Source: an uncultured Clostridia bacterium (GTDB taxonomy: Bacteria > Bacillota > Clostridia > Christensenellales > UBA1242). From it: DNA of 64,000 nt. The stretch is taken from contig CANQOO010000001.1 of assembly GCA_947625515.1 (NCBI GenBank), positions 186,001 through 250,000 on the forward strand, given 5' to 3'. Positions 8,434 to 17,748 of this stretch are shown here, one piece after another (within the stretch, counting starts at the first letter, position 1; every line of letters begins with the position of its first letter). Made by a program: the position numbers and the translations under genes. Under the pieces are notes generated by a model, which did not search any database, was not told the origin of the DNA, and saw only the letters and a program-made list of their open reading frames with translations.

Positions 8434-10869
8434 ATGGCATTAAACAGCGGACTTTTTTCGGACAGCATTGAAAAAGTCATCAAAAACGCAAGCAAAATTG
8501 CACTTCGTTTCGGCAGCAACTTGGTTGGGACGGAGCATATCCTGTATGGGCTTGTCAGCGTGTCGGATTGCACAGCATCCAAGATTTTGGCGTCCTACGG
8601 CGTCACCGAAAATGCACTTTTCGAAATTTTTGAAGAAAGTGCCAGCGGAGTTTCGCTTTTTGGTAGCGTGGAACTCACGCCGCGGACAAAAGAACTGTTT
8701 CAAATTGCTCAAACCATCGCGATGGACCTTGGGCATTCTTTCATTGGCACAGAACATCTTTTGCTGGCAATTTTGTCAAACAGAAGTTGCTACGCCACAA
8801 GGATGCTGGAAAACTTTTTCAATCTGAATGTTGACGATGTGAAAAACAAGGTGCTTTCTTCCATGCAAATCTCTTCCGGCGAGCCAAAAAACAAAAAGGT
8901 GGACGAGGGCTCTTCAAGCGGCTCGCAAATGGCAAGTGCGTTGCCAGAAAAACTTTTGGAGATGGGCAGCGACATCACGCTCAAAGCCCGTCAGCACAAA
9001 CTTGACCCTGTGATTGGACGCGAAGAAGAAATTCAGCGTGTGATTGAAATTTTGTGCAGAAAGACCAAAAACAACCCTTGCCTTATCGGCGAGGCGGGCG
9101 TGGGCAAAACCGCTGTGGTGGAAGGCTTGGCTCAGGCGATTGCAAGCGGAGACGTGCCGGACGAAATTAAGGATAAAAGCATTTTTGCACTTGAAATTGG
9201 CGGGCTTATGGCAGGCACAAAATATCGCGGTCAGATGGAAGAAAAATTGAAAGACACCATCGAGACTATCATCCAGAACGGCAACATCATTGTGTTTATT
9301 GACGAAATTCACACGCTTGCACAGGCTGGGAGCGAAAAAGGCGAAACCAGCCCGGCAGATATGCTTAAACCATATCTTGCACGCGGCGAACTGCAAACAA
9401 TCGGTGCCACCACCACGGACGAATATCGCAAATTCATCGAAAAGGACAAGGCTTTGGAACGTCGTTTTCAGCCGGTGATGGTTAATCCGCCATCCGTTGA
9501 GCAGACCATAGAAATTTTGAAGGGCTTGAAGGACACATATGAGGCGTTCCACAAGATTAAAATCACCGACGAGGCCATATCTGCCGCGGCAAATCTTTCG
9601 GACAGATACATCACCGACCGCAGCCTGCCAGATAAGGCGATTGACCTTATTGACGAGGCGTGCAGCCGTGCCAAAGTGAACTTCACGCTCAAACCTCAAA
9701 AAGTGAGAGAACTGGAGGACAAAATCAAGTCCATCTCAGCAAGCCGCGACGAGGCAAGTTTGCAGCGAAATTACGAAAAAGCGGCGAAATTGCAGTCCGA
9801 AATCATCAATTTGGAAAACGAACTGAAAAGCCAAAACGACACCATTGTCAAGAAAAAGGGCAGCGGGCAGATTGGCGAGAATGAAATTGCGGAGGTTGTT
9901 TCCAAGTGGACAGGCATCCCTGTGACAAAACTCACGGAAGGCGAAAAGGAAAAACTTTTGCACTTGGAAGAGATTTTGCACAAGCGTGTTGTGGGGCAGG
10001 ACGAGGCAATCAACGCCATTTCCAAGGCCATTAGGCGGGCACGCGTGGGCTTGCAAGACAGCAAAAGGCCGATTGGCTCTTTCCTCTTTATGGGCCCGAC
10101 GGGCGTTGGCAAGACGGAACTTTCAAAGGCTATTGCCGAGGCACTTTTTGACAACGAAAACAACATCATTCGCATTGACATGAGCGAATATATGGAAAGT
10201 CACACTGTGTCTAAGCTTATCGGGGCACCCCCGGGATATGTGGGATTTGACGATGGCGGCCAGCTGACCGAACAGGTGCGTCGCAAGCCATACAGCGTTG
10301 TGCTTTTTGATGAGATTGAAAAGGCTCACCCAGAGGTGCTTAACAGTTTGCTTCAAATTCTGGATGACGGCCGCCTGACCGACAATCAGGGCAGAACGGT
10401 GTCTTTCAAAAACACCGTCATTATCATGACCAGCAACATTGGTGCCAGCGAAATTCGCTCACAAAAGCAGCTCGGCTTTGGCAGCGAAAGCGGCGAGAGG
10501 GCAAACGAGCGTGAGATTTACATGGACGCCCTTAAAAAGAAATTTAAGCCAGAGCTTATCAACCGCATTGACGTGATTTGCATTTTTGAGAGTTTGTCAA
10601 AACAAGACCTCCTCAAAATTGCCCACATTATGCTTGACGGCATGAACAAGCGTTTGAAGGGGCTGAGGGTGGAGGTGAAACCGGAAGCTCTTGAATTTAT
10701 TGTCGCCAAAGGCAGCAACCTCATTTATGGGGCAAGGCCGTTGAAGCGATTTATGGAACAAGAAATTGAGGACCGCATTGCAGAAAAAATTTTGCTTGGC
10801 GTCCTGCCTGAACATGGCACAATTGAAGTGGGCTTGGACGGCACACAACTCAGTTTCACCGCAAAGTGA
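8434..10869 (+). CDS. clpC: ATP-dependent Clp protease ATP-binding subunit ClpC
   Basis: ClpC is a hexameric AAA+ unfoldase that feeds substrates, including phospho-arginine proteins, to ClpP. The 811-residue protein has a duplicated Clp N-domain (residues 1-150), AAA1 with Walker [11 protein letters not shown] near 218 and Walker [11 protein letters not shown], a short middle coiled-coil region near 430-460 as in ClpC rather than ClpB, and AAA2 with Walker [11 protein letters not shown] near 553. The ATG follows GGAGGTG. It ends the tex-mcsA-mcsB operon. No ClpP gene is in the window. Confidence 0.96.
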   Translation: MALNSGLFSDSIEKVIKNASKIALRFGSNLVGTEHILYGLVSVSDCTASKILASYGVTENALFEIFEESASGVSLFGSVELTPRTKELFQIAQTIAMDLGHSFIGTEHLLLAILSNRSCYATRMLENFFNLNVDDVKNKVLSSMQISSGEPKNKKVDEGSSSGSQMASALPEKLLEMGSDITLKARQHKLDPVIGREEEIQRVIEILCRKTKNNPCLIGEAGVGKTAVVEGLAQAIASGDVPDEIKDKSIFALEIGGLMAGTKYRGQMEEKLKDTIETIIQNGNIIVFIDEIHTLAQAGSEKGETSPADMLKPYLARGELQTIGATTTDEYRKFIEKDKALERRFQPVMVNPPSVEQTIEILKGLKDTYEAFHKIKITDEAISAAANLSDRYITDRSLPDKAIDLIDEACSRAKVNFTLKPQKVRELEDKIKSISASRDEASLQRNYEKAAKLQSEIINLENELKSQNDTIVKKKGSGQIGENEIAEVVSKWTGIPVTKLTEGEKEKLLHLEEILHKRVVGQDEAINAISKAIRRARVGLQDSKRPIGSFLFMGPTGVGKTELSKAIAEALFDNENNIIRIDMSEYMESHTVSKLIGAPPGYVGFDDGGQLTEQVRRKPYSVVLFDEIEKAHPEVLNSLLQILDDGRLTDNQGRTVSFKNTVIIMTSNIGASEIRSQKQLGFGSESGERANEREIYMDALKKKFKPELINRIDVICIFESLSKQDLLKIAHIMLDGMNKRLKGLRVEVKPEALEFIVAKGSNLIYGARPLKRFMEQEIEDRIAEKILLGVLPEHGTIEVGLDGTQLSFTAK

Positions 10870-10870
10870 G

Positions 10871-10893
10871 AAAATCTAAGTTTCCTGAATATG
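10871..10893. repeat. Dispersed 23-bp repeat, copy 1
   Basis: AAAATCTAAGTTTCCTGAAT plus ATG, directly after the clpC stop codon, matches a sequence at 42437-42459 in 21 of 23 bases. Flanking sequence is not shared. Confidence 0.55.
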
Positions 10894-10944
10894 ACGGGGC
10901 AAAACGGACTGCGATGATAATTTCAGCATTTAAGTTAAAATCAT

Positions 10945-10973
10945 TTGGAAAATTTGCAAAATTTTGATATGAT
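10945..10973 (+). promoter_or_regulatory. Probable sigma-A promoter for hpf
   Basis: TTGGAA and TATGAT are separated by 17 bases. The predicted start of transcription lies about 30 bases ahead of the hpf ATG. Confidence 0.65.
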
Positions 10974-11010
10974 TTGTCTATCAAAACCTTGTGGGTTAAA
11001 AGGAGAAAAT

Positions 11011-11535
11011 ATGAAAACCACATTTGTTGAAAATAAATACAAAATTTCAAAACGCTTTAAGGATGTGATGACCGAAAAGCTTGACAGGCTGGACAAATAT
11101 TTTGGCGAAACTGCCTCCGCACGCGTTGTTTGCTCCAAGCAAGGCAAGACGGAAAAATTGGAAGTGACCATCACAAACAAGGGGCTGCTGTATCGCAGTG
11201 AAGTTTCCAGCGAAAATAACTATGACAACATCGACCTGGCTCTTCCAAAACTTGAAAAGCAAATTGTTCGCAATCGCGAAAAACTTACGGACAAAAAACG
11301 CAGCACAAAGAACTTGGGCTTTGAATTTTTGGACGAGATGCCAGAACTTAAACTGCCTGACATCTATCGCAAAAAGACGTTCGACCTTGAACCTATCATG
11401 CTGGAAGAAGCCAAGGACGCCATCGAGCGTTTGGGTCACACTTTTTACGTGTTCCTCAATGCTGAAAGCGGCAGGGTGAATGTGCTCTATCGTCGCAATG
11501 ATGGCAAATTTGGGCTGATTGAAGTGAATTATTAA
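11011..11535 (+). CDS. hpf: Ribosome hibernation promoting factor, long form
   Basis: Long-form HPF dimerises 70S ribosomes into inactive 100S particles during slow growth. The 174-residue protein has the N-terminal beta-alpha-beta-beta-beta-alpha fold (KYKISKRFKDVMTEKLDRLDKYF) and, after a linker, the C-terminal dimerisation domain from about residue 120 (RKKTFDLEPIMLEEAKDAIE through NVLYRRNDGKFGLIEV). The ATG at 11011 follows AAAGGAG; the ORF-track start at 10945 falls in the promoter. It is a single gene with its own promoter and terminator. Confidence 0.95.
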   Translation: MKTTFVENKYKISKRFKDVMTEKLDRLDKYFGETASARVVCSKQGKTEKLEVTITNKGLLYRSEVSSENNYDNIDLALPKLEKQIVRNREKLTDKKRSTKNLGFEFLDEMPELKLPDIYRKKTFDLEPIMLEEAKDAIERLGHTFYVFLNAESGRVNVLYRRNDGKFGLIEVNY

Positions 11536-11617
11536 TCCCCAAAAATGTCACGCAATTTGTGCTGTGGCGGGGTGAAAGCAAAACATATTAAAATCAGTTA
11601 AAAATTAAATAATGAAG

Positions 11618-11648
11618 CAAAAAAGCCGATTTTTTCGGTTTTTTTTCT
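11618..11648 (+). terminator. Intrinsic terminator after hpf
   Basis: An A-run followed by CCGA, a T-rich loop, TCGG and a run of eight Ts forms a U-tailed hairpin. It lies inside the upstream extension of the next ORF, which shows that the ORF-track start at 11612 is too early. Confidence 0.65.
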
Positions 11649-11704
11649 TTTATTTTGCACAAAATAGACACATGAAAAAATGTTTTATAAATATCCTTGA
11701 AGGA

Positions 11705-12349
11705 ATGAAAATAAATTTCAGAAGCGGCAAGGCGGGGCAAGACACGCTTGTTAGGCCAATTGAATTTCACCATTCCGATTTTCCTTCTAGGTCCGGCGGC
11801 GGGCGGTGCGTTGTGCAAACAGCAAAAATTTTGGCAAAAAGAGGCGTTTTGCTCTTTCTTTGTGCCTGCTTTTGCTTGCTGTCCGCTGGGTGCACTGACG
11901 CAACAAAACTTACGGTCGCACATATAAGTGACATCACTGGGGCCCTCTCGACGGACTATGCCATCAAGGTTGTGCTGGACGAGGACGACCGTGTCAAGGA
12001 CAAATTTGTTGGGATGCAAATCATGAGCAGCGTGGAAGGACTGGCTTTAAAGTTCGGCGAAGAACTGGGCGACGACTATACGCTGCTGTTTCCCAAAAAA
12101 GATTATTGGTATAATCTCACCTATTTGATAAGTCAAACAAATGGAGTTGGCAAAGAGGCGGGATATTTGGGATATGAAGAATATGGCGACCGCGTGTTCA
12201 GATTTTCAGCAAATGAAAATGCCGAGCTCACATTCCGCATGGTGGCGGGGCAAACCAAGAAAAATAAGGATACAAATGAGGAAATTTTAGTGCTTTCCGA
12301 ACCGATTTCGGACGAGGTGAAAATTGAAATTAAAAAAGCAGAAAAATAA
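11705..12349 (+). CDS. Predicted lipoprotein of unknown function
   Basis: The clear feature is a hydrophobic stretch ending in a lipobox, LLFLCACFCLLSAGC, after which about 150 mature residues follow with no family I recognise. The mature part is mostly polar, with beta-type segments such as VEGLALKFGEELGDDYTLLF. I place the start at ATG 11705, after GAAGGA. That leaves an unusually long 50-residue lead before the signal helix, so a later GTG or TTG near 11812-11830 is quite possible. It is preceded by the hpf terminator and followed by a short repeat and its own terminator. It probably acts on the outer face of the membrane; the substrate is unknown. Confidence 0.65.
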   Translation: MKINFRSGKAGQDTLVRPIEFHHSDFPSRSGGGRCVVQTAKILAKRGVLLFLCACFCLLSAGCTDATKLTVAHISDITGALSTDYAIKVVLDEDDRVKDKFVGMQIMSSVEGLALKFGEELGDDYTLLFPKKDYWYNLTYLISQTNGVGKEAGYLGYEEYGDRVFRFSANENAELTFRMVAGQTKKNKDTNEEILVLSEPISDEVKIEIKKAEK

Positions 12350-12444
12350 AAACTGAAAATGCTATTTATTAAAATGCAATTTCTTTACTGTTTGAATTTG
12401 ATTTTTACATTTTCATGGCAATTAGAAAAATAAAAGTGAAAATG
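12340..12444 (+). repeat. Direct repeat: gene 3' end copied 84 bp downstream
   Basis: AGAAAAATAAAAACTGAAAATG at 12340-12361, which contains the last codons and the stop of the lipoprotein gene, recurs as AGAAAAATAAAAGTGAAAATG at 12424-12444. The sequence between them is AT-rich with no gene. Confidence 0.45.
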
Positions 12445-12469
12445 AAAACAAAAAAAATAAAATTGCAAC

Positions 12470-12498
12470 AAAAAAGCGGCTTTTTTGGCCGTTTTTTA
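12470..12498 (+). terminator. Intrinsic terminator after lipoprotein gene
   Basis: An A-run with CGGC, a T-rich loop, GCCG and a T-run form a strong hairpin, about 120 bases past the lipoprotein stop. Confidence 0.7.
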
Positions 12499-12540
12499 AT
12501 TTTTTTTATTTTTTGCAGTTTTTACGCTCGCTAATTTTTA

Positions 12541-12660
12541 TTTTCAACAACTTACTTGCTTCTCACAAACTTATTCATCTTCAACAAGTGCTTGCTTCTC
12601 ACAAACTATTTCATCTCCAACAAATTCTTATTTTTCACAAACTTTTATCTTCAACAATTT
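12541..12660. repeat. Tandem repeat of 36 bp, three copies plus a partial, next to ABC gene stop
   Basis: Units start at 12555, 12591 and about 12627. The common core is CTTGCTTCTCACAAAC followed by T(T)ATTCATCTTCAACAA. A partial unit precedes them. The last coding bases of the minus-strand ABC gene (TTACTCTTCAATAACCTTGC on the plus strand) resemble the unit join, so the gene end itself may be a repeat copy. There are no spacers, so this is not a CRISPR array. It fills most of the 311-base gap 12350-12660. Confidence 0.65.
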
Positions 12661-13305
12661 TTACTCTTCAATAACCTTGCCGTGTTCAAAATAAATTTTG
12701 CGTTTGCAAAGCTTTTCCGCAATTTCTGGGCGTGTGCATGCCACAATCAAGGTGGTGTCAGGGCCCTTCAATTTCTTGATCATGCTGAGAATGGCATCCA
12801 CATACACATCCGAAATGTCGTCAAAAATGTTGTCAACCAGCAGCAGATCCAGCGGGCGGAAGGTGAGGCGGATGAGCGACAAAACGTATTTATCTTCCTT
12901 GCGGATGTTCTTGATTTTTTCGTCACGAATTTTTTCCAGAGAAAAGTCGATGATGGCATTGTTTATCATCTTCTCTGCTTCACCCGGCTTGATGCCTTTT
13001 TTAAGCAAAAGATAGCGAAAATTTTCATAAACGGTCTTGTTTTCCAAAAAAACGGGGCAATAAGGCACGTAACCCACGCTGAGGTCGGTTTTGAAATCCA
13101 CCTTTTTGAGCGGGATTTTGTTGATGTAAACTTCTCCGCTGTCAGGCTCTTCCAGTTTGGCAATCACACGCAGGAGGGTGGTTTTTCCGCTGTTAAGCTC
13201 TCCGACCAGTGCCACGCTTTCGCCCACTGCAACATCAAAACTAATGTCTTCAAGGGCATAGAACTCTTTCGTGTATTTGAGATTGAGATTTTTGATTGAT
13301 AACAT
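12661..13305 (-). CDS. Orphan ABC-type ATPase with altered catalytic motifs
   Basis: The 214-residue protein is one ABC nucleotide-binding domain. Walker A is [10 protein letters not shown] near residue 37. Where the LSGGQ signature should be it reads [10 protein letters not shown]. Walker B is LDLLLVDN, with Asn in place of the catalytic Glu. The C-terminal H-loop histidine is replaced in [13 protein letters not shown]. Loss of signature, Glu and His together suggests weak or no ATP hydrolysis. No membrane partner is adjacent. I use ATG 13305 after TTGGAG. The expected role is a transporter or regulatory ATPase, but the sequence does not show which. Confidence 0.75.
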   Translation of the reverse strand: MLSIKNLNLKYTKEFYALEDISFDVAVGESVALVGELNSGKTTLLRVIAKLEEPDSGEVYINKIPLKKVDFKTDLSVGYVPYCPVFLENKTVYENFRYLLLKKGIKPGEAEKMINNAIIDFSLEKIRDEKIKNIRKEDKYVLSLIRLTFRPLDLLLVDNIFDDISDVYVDAILSMIKKLKGPDTTLIVACTRPEIAEKLCKRKIYFEHGKVIEE

Positions 13306-13613
13306 ATAAACTCCAATGTCGTCAAATTTTTTCAAATATATCTTATCATATTTTGCAAAAAAATAAAAATGATTTGCCGAAACAAATCACAAAAACTGAA
13401 CTTGCCTTCCATTTTTAAAAAACAAATTTTATTTTTTTTGTTTAACAATCTAAATTTATACCTTGCTTTCAAACAACTGAAAATTTGTCATTTTTGGGAA
13501 AATTGTGAAAATTTTGTAACTTATATATAATTTGAAAGCATTATTGATAAATTAAATATAATTTCAACTTGAAAGCAATTGATATAAAATGTAAAACAAT
13601 TTCATTTGAAGGC
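13306..13613. other. AT-rich intergenic gap
   Basis: This gap lies upstream of the ABC gene and downstream of the Asn-rich gene, both on the minus strand. It is strongly AT-rich with no open frame worth calling, and I could not pick a convincing promoter or terminator. Confidence 0.5.
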
Positions 13614-14198
13614 TCACATTTCTTCAAAATCGTCCGAACTGTTTGAGTGAATTTTTTTTGGCTCCTCTTTTTTCTGAGAAAGCATTTTGGAAAGAGTCTC
13701 CACCATAACGGGGTTTTGATTCTTAAAAACTCCGCTGGCAAGCATGGTGGAAAGCAAATCTTTTTGAGAGCCGTTTTTCATGAAATTCATTATTTTTTCA
13801 ACATTTATGCCGCTTTTTGGGGCATTTTTTGAATTTATATTTTCAAAATCAGCATTGGAATTTTGCCCATTTTCATTGCTTTGAATTTCAATTTGGCCAA
13901 ATCCTTGCGAAAATGGACTATTTTGAAAAATAAAATTGTCGTTTTGCGTATGTTTTTGCGTTTTTTCGCCATTTTTTGCCATTTTTTCGCTATTTTTTTC
14001 AATATTTTTAGAAAAATTTGGCTCTAAATATGAAAAATCTTGCTGAAATTGAGAAAGGTCAGTTGCATCAAAAAGCTGTGGCTCTGGCTGAGCGTGCGAA
14101 AATGTTTGAGTAATAATCATGTCGGGATAATATGCCTGTGCCCGATTTTCGTTGTTTCGTGAATTACCCCTATGATTATTGAGTGGGAAAGTGTTCAT
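13614..14198 (-). CDS. Asn/Gln-rich low-complexity protein with C-terminal helical region
   Basis: The product is about 194 residues. The first 130 are rich in Asn, Gln, Ser and Phe, with repeats such as NIEKNSEKMAKNGEKTQKH, and are probably disordered. The last 60 (NVEKIMNFMKNGSQKDLLST and onward to LSKMLSQKK) are predicted helical and look like the folded part. I use ATG 14198; no strong ribosome-binding site is visible, and a TATAAA box lies just six bases upstream. It diverges from the gene at 14278, whose product has the same plan of a disordered start and a helical end, so the two may work together. I do not recognise the family. Confidence 0.55.
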   Translation of the reverse strand: MNTFPLNNHRGNSRNNENRAQAYYPDMIITQTFSHAQPEPQLFDATDLSQFQQDFSYLEPNFSKNIEKNSEKMAKNGEKTQKHTQNDNFIFQNSPFSQGFGQIEIQSNENGQNSNADFENINSKNAPKSGINVEKIMNFMKNGSQKDLLSTMLASGVFKNQNPVMVETLSKMLSQKKEEPKKIHSNSSDDFEEM

Positions 14199-14277
14199 GT
14201 GATATTTATATGTCTGTTTGTGCGTTTTTAGTGTAAATTTTTTGCCTGAATTCATATATTGGGTTGAAGGAGGAAAA

Positions 14278-14664
14278 ATGAAACTCAGTGAAATGCCAAA
14301 GGGCTCCAATCCGCATTGTGATGCTCGAAATGTAGCATGTGGCAACACTTTTCAAGGTGACACATCCATCAAATCTCGCCAAGGGAAAGTGTGCAATGAC
14401 GCTCGCCAAAACAGGGCAGCTTTTGATGCCCGCCAAAATAAGGCAAGCGATGCTTCATCCAAGGATGTGATGCAGGCTTATCAAGAATTGCAAGGCTGTT
14501 CAAGTGACGAACTGATGAATCGCCTTGCCAGCGAAGTGCGAATGCAGAAAGAAAATGGCACTTTTGATTTTGACGGACTGAAAGATTCTGTGGAAAAAAT
14601 GAAAGGATATTTGCCCGACGCGACATATCAAAACATGATTCGCATTATTGAAACTTTGCGGTGA
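14278..14664 (+). CDS. Small unknown protein with polar N-terminus and helical C-terminus
   Basis: The protein is 128 residues. Its N-terminal 70 residues are polar and contain repeated DARQN motifs (CNDARQNRAAFDARQNKASD) with three cysteines. The last 55 (SSDELMNRLASEVRMQKENG and onward to NMIRIIETLR) form a likely helical bundle. The ATG at 14278 follows an excellent AAGGAGG; the ORF-track start at 14218 is too early. It is divergent from the Asn-rich gene with 79 bases between them, so they probably share a control region. Family unknown. Confidence 0.65.
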   Translation: MKLSEMPKGSNPHCDARNVACGNTFQGDTSIKSRQGKVCNDARQNRAAFDARQNKASDASSKDVMQAYQELQGCSSDELMNRLASEVRMQKENGTFDFDGLKDSVEKMKGYLPDATYQNMIRIIETLR

Positions 14665-14751
14665 ACGAAGTGAAAAGTAAAACGAAGGGTGTGCAAATAA
14701 AAACACGATAAATTAAACTAAAAAAATTACGCAAATAACTGCAAAAACTTG

Positions 14752-14781
14752 CAAAAAACGGGCAAAAATGGCGGTTTTTTG
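14752..14781 (+). terminator. Weak terminator-like inverted repeat
   Basis: CAAAAAAC and GTTTTTTG pair around a short G-rich loop, in the AT-rich stretch after the 128-residue gene. Confidence 0.35.
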
Positions 14782-14930
14782 TAAAAATTAATTTTTTTCT
14801 TAAAAAATACTATATATTTTGTAATTAAAAAGTGAAGTTTTTTTATAAAGAAATTTTGAGAAATTAAAAAATATCGTCTTGAGCAATAAAAACTTTTAAA
14901 AATATTGGTTTGAGCAATTAAGGTTCTTAA

Positions 14931-16070
14931 ATGAATATTGAAAAAATTGATTGGAAACTTCTCCGGCAAATTGAAATTCTATCGGCGGAGAAAGCGGTGC
15001 CGTGTTTTGTGCATGCAAACAATTTTGACCGCACGCGAGAAGTTTTGAAAAGCAAAAAAATACATATTTTGGGTGAATATTTTTTCATTAAAACTTTTTT
15101 GTGCCGTGCCAGCCAAAAAGAAATTTTTTCGCTTTCAAATGTTGAGGTCGTGGACTTCATTTCGTCGCTTTCGGTGGCAAGCACAATGATGTATGTTTCC
15201 AAAAAAATTCTCTCCACAAAAGACTTGCATCTGTTTGGCGAGGGCGTTGGCGTGGCGTTTATTGACACCGGAATTTTTCCTCACTGTGATTTTTTGATTG
15301 GTCGTCCGCGGGTGGAAATTTTTAAGGATTTTGTGCAGAACAGGACGCAGCCGTATGACGATAATGGTCACGGCACTTTTGTCAGCGGAGTTTGTTGCGG
15401 CAGCGGGGCACTTTCCAATTTCAGATTTTCCGGCGTGGCCCCAAAAGCCTCTATTTTTGCCCTTAAAGCCCTAAACGCTCAGGGCGAGGCAAGTGCCAAC
15501 AAAATTTTGGATGCAATGGAGTGGGTTTTTGACCATCACAAACGGCTGGGGATTAAGGTTGTCTGCATGAGCTTTGGCAGCGAGCCTTTGGGGCATAACG
15601 ACCCAATCATGCTTGGGGCGGATGCACTTTGGAAGGACGGAGTGGTGGTTGTGGCGGCGGCGGGCAACAGTGGACCGGAATATCAGACGATTAAATCTCC
15701 TGGAATAAGCGGGCATATCATCACGGTGGGCGGCATTGACGACAATCGCTATGACAACGCCACTTTTAATAAGAAATATTTTGAAATCGCCGATTTTTCT
15801 TCTCGTGGGCCAGCATTTAGGAACTTTAAGCCGGATGTCGTTGCCCCAAGCGTGGACATCATTTCGTGCGGGACGAGGACGCCATACACAACTCTCAGCG
15901 GCACATCAGTCGCCACGCCAATGATTGCTGGTCTTGCATGTTTGCTGCTTGAAAAACACAAAAACGCCACGCCCAATCAGATTAAAACAATGCTTATCCG
16001 TGCCTGTCAGCCGCTGGGATTTGAGCGAAATCTTGAAGGGTTTGGCGTGCCAAGCAATTGGGCGACATAA
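14931..16070 (+). CDS. Subtilisin-like serine protease, no signal peptide
   Basis: The 379-residue protein is an S8 subtilase with a complete triad: Asp in VAFIDTGIFPH near residue 110, His in NGHGTFVSG near 147, and Ser in LSGTSVATPM near 324, plus the oxyanion Asn in AAAGNSGP. There is no signal peptide and only a short N-terminal pro-like region of about 95 residues. This suggests an intracellular or non-classical protease of the AprX type. The ATG at 14931 has only a weak AAGG upstream. It is a single gene preceded by AT-rich sequence. Substrate unknown. Confidence 0.92.
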   Translation: MNIEKIDWKLLRQIEILSAEKAVPCFVHANNFDRTREVLKSKKIHILGEYFFIKTFLCRASQKEIFSLSNVEVVDFISSLSVASTMMYVSKKILSTKDLHLFGEGVGVAFIDTGIFPHCDFLIGRPRVEIFKDFVQNRTQPYDDNGHGTFVSGVCCGSGALSNFRFSGVAPKASIFALKALNAQGEASANKILDAMEWVFDHHKRLGIKVVCMSFGSEPLGHNDPIMLGADALWKDGVVVVAAAGNSGPEYQTIKSPGISGHIITVGGIDDNRYDNATFNKKYFEIADFSSRGPAFRNFKPDVVAPSVDIISCGTRTPYTTLSGTSVATPMIAGLACLLLEKHKNATPNQIKTMLIRACQPLGFERNLEGFGVPSNWAT

Positions 16071-16102
16071 AAACCGTGCCTGCCCTTAAAATTTTCTATA
16101 TC

Positions 16103-16243
16103 TTTCTGGACAAGCCTAATTGATGTCAATGCACGCAAATTTGAAAGTGTGTTCTAATTTTTTTCTTGTCCAAATATGATATATTGAACTTTTCGACATG
16201 ACTAGACAAAATCTCCGATTTCTGGACAGTTTTAGCCTTGTCC
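16103..16243. repeat. Repeated TTTCTGGACA / CTTGTCC motifs upstream of deacetylase gene
   Basis: TTTCTGGACAAG at 16103, CTTGTCCA at 16165, TTTCTGGACAG at 16219 and CTTGTCC at 16237 form direct and inverted copies of a GGACAAG element in a 211-base gap. They may be operator sites for the operon that follows. Confidence 0.4.
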
Positions 16244-16281
16244 GCAAAGCTACCTTTAAATAAAATAAAAGCGAGGTTTGT

Positions 16282-17046
16282 ATGCGTTTCTGCGTAATCA
16301 AATCCAGAACAATCAAAATTTGCATTGCAATGGCAATCGTAGCGGTGCTTTTGTCACTGTCGGTGGGCGGGGCAACTTCGGCTGAGGTGTATTTTGGCTA
16401 TTCCACACGCAAGGTGCCAATCTACAACGTCGAAACGGAAGAGAAGCAGGTGGCCATCACTTTTGATGCCGCTTGGGGTGCCGACAAGACTCAAGGGATC
16501 TTGGACATTTTGCAAGAGTTTGACTGTCGTGCAACATTTTTCTTGGTCGGCTTTTGGGTGGACGATTTTCCACAGATGGTCACTGCCATTGACCAGGCGG
16601 GCATGGAAATTGGCACCCACTCAAACACGCATCATGACATGGCGAAGCTTGACAAAGACACCATCGCACAAGAACTTGAAACCTCTTCGTCCAAAATCAA
16701 GGCGGTGACAGGCAAGGATGTGGAACTTTTCCGTGCACCATATGGCAGTTATGACAACGACCTTCTGGATGTGGCGGAAAGTTTGAACTTAAAGACCATT
16801 CAGTGGGATGTGGACAGTTTGGACTGGAAGGGGCTTTCGGCAAGCGACATCTCGGAGCGTGTTTTGTCCCGCGTCAAGAACGGCTCCATCATTTTGATGC
16901 ACAACAACTCTGACCATGTTTTGGATGGGCTTAGATTGATTTTAAATCACCTCAAAACTCAGGGCTACAAAGTGACAGCAGTTGGGGATTTGATTTATCA
17001 TCAGGATTATACAATCGACAGAAACGGCGTGCAACACAAAAATTAA
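16282..17046 (+). CDS. Polysaccharide deacetylase, PdaB-like
   Basis: The 254-residue protein starts with a membrane or signal helix (ICIAMAIVAVLLSLSVGGA) and then has a NodB domain that removes acetyl groups from cell-wall or spore-cortex sugars. The five NodB motifs read TFDAAWGAD, THSNTHHD, RAPYGSYDND, DVDSLDW and ILMHNN. The TFDAAWG form and the length match the sporulation PdaB group. The ATG follows GCGAGG. It is followed 15 bases later by the SSB-like gene. Assignment to sporulation is inferred from family only. Confidence 0.88.
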   Translation: MRFCVIKSRTIKICIAMAIVAVLLSLSVGGATSAEVYFGYSTRKVPIYNVETEEKQVAITFDAAWGADKTQGILDILQEFDCRATFFLVGFWVDDFPQMVTAIDQAGMEIGTHSNTHHDMAKLDKDTIAQELETSSSKIKAVTGKDVELFRAPYGSYDNDLLDVAESLNLKTIQWDVDSLDWKGLSASDISERVLSRVKNGSIILMHNNSDHVLDGLRLILNHLKTQGYKVTAVGDLIYHQDYTIDRNGVQHKN

Positions 17047-17061
17047 AGTGAGGAAAAATTT

Positions 17062-17748
17062 ATGAATTACGAAAAAAACAAAGACGAAAACAACAATGTT
17101 GTGCTATTGGCGGGAGCGGTGCATGAGTCGCCAAAAAAATCGCACCAAATTGACGGGGAAAATTTCTTTGAATTTTCTGTCAGCGTGAAGAGGCTTTCCG
17201 GGCAGTTGGACATCATTCCTGTCACAATCTCCGAACGCATTCTGATGGACATTCATCTGGACGTGGGAACTTTTGTTGAGGTGCGTGGGGAATATCGAAG
17301 TTACAATCGGCTGGAAGGGCAAAAAAGCAAACTTATCTTGCATCTTTTCGCCAAAGAATTTAAAATTTTGCCAACCGAATGCAACGAAAACGAAATTAAA
17401 CTTTTGGGCTTTATTTGCAAAGAACCTGTCTATCGCAAAACGCCATTTGAGCGGGAAATTTGCGATGTGCTGCTGGCGGTGAATCGGGCAAATTATGGCA
17501 AGTCAGATTATATCCCTTGCATCCTTTGGGGACGGAACGCACGCTTTATGGCGGAGCAGGGCATAGGCTGCAAAATTGAACTGACGGGCAGAATCCAGTC
17601 CCGCGAATATACCAAAAAATTTGAAAATGGGCAAAGCGAGGTTAAAACTGCATATGAAGTTTCCTGCCAAAGCATTGCCGTGCTTTCCAATGTCACAAAA
17701 CTTGAAGAGCAGAAAGAGGAACCAAAAATTGTGGCTGTGAATAATTGA
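17062..17748 (+). CDS. Tandem-OB single-stranded DNA-binding-like protein
   Basis: The 228-residue protein contains two OB-type domains. The first covers residues 12-108 (NNVVLLAGAVHESPKKSHQI) and the second about 112-210 (EIKLLGFICKEPVYRKTPFE, then NYGKSDYIPCILWGRNARF). The second closely resembles bacterial SSB. There is no acidic SSB C-terminal tail; it ends EEQKEEPKIVAVNN. The ATG follows GAGGAAAAA. It shares a transcript with the deacetylase. It is probably an accessory single-strand binding protein rather than the main SSB. Confidence 0.78.
   Translation: MNYEKNKDENNNVVLLAGAVHESPKKSHQIDGENFFEFSVSVKRLSGQLDIIPVTISERILMDIHLDVGTFVEVRGEYRSYNRLEGQKSKLILHLFAKEFKILPTECNENEIKLLGFICKEPVYRKTPFEREICDVLLAVNRANYGKSDYIPCILWGRNARFMAEQGIGCKIELTGRIQSREYTKKFENGQSEVKTAYEVSCQSIAVLSNVTKLEEQKEEPKIVAVNN

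Noticed and set aside
11612-11704. ORF-track N-terminal extension of the lipoprotein
   Set aside because: It contains the hpf terminator hairpin and its T-run, so it is unlikely to be coding.
12541-12660. Possible CRISPR array
   Set aside because: The 36-bp units are directly adjacent, with no unique spacers, and are imperfect. No cas genes are near.
12556-13299. 247-residue plus-strand ORF
   Set aside because: It is antisense to the ABC ATPase gene and begins in the 36-bp tandem repeat.
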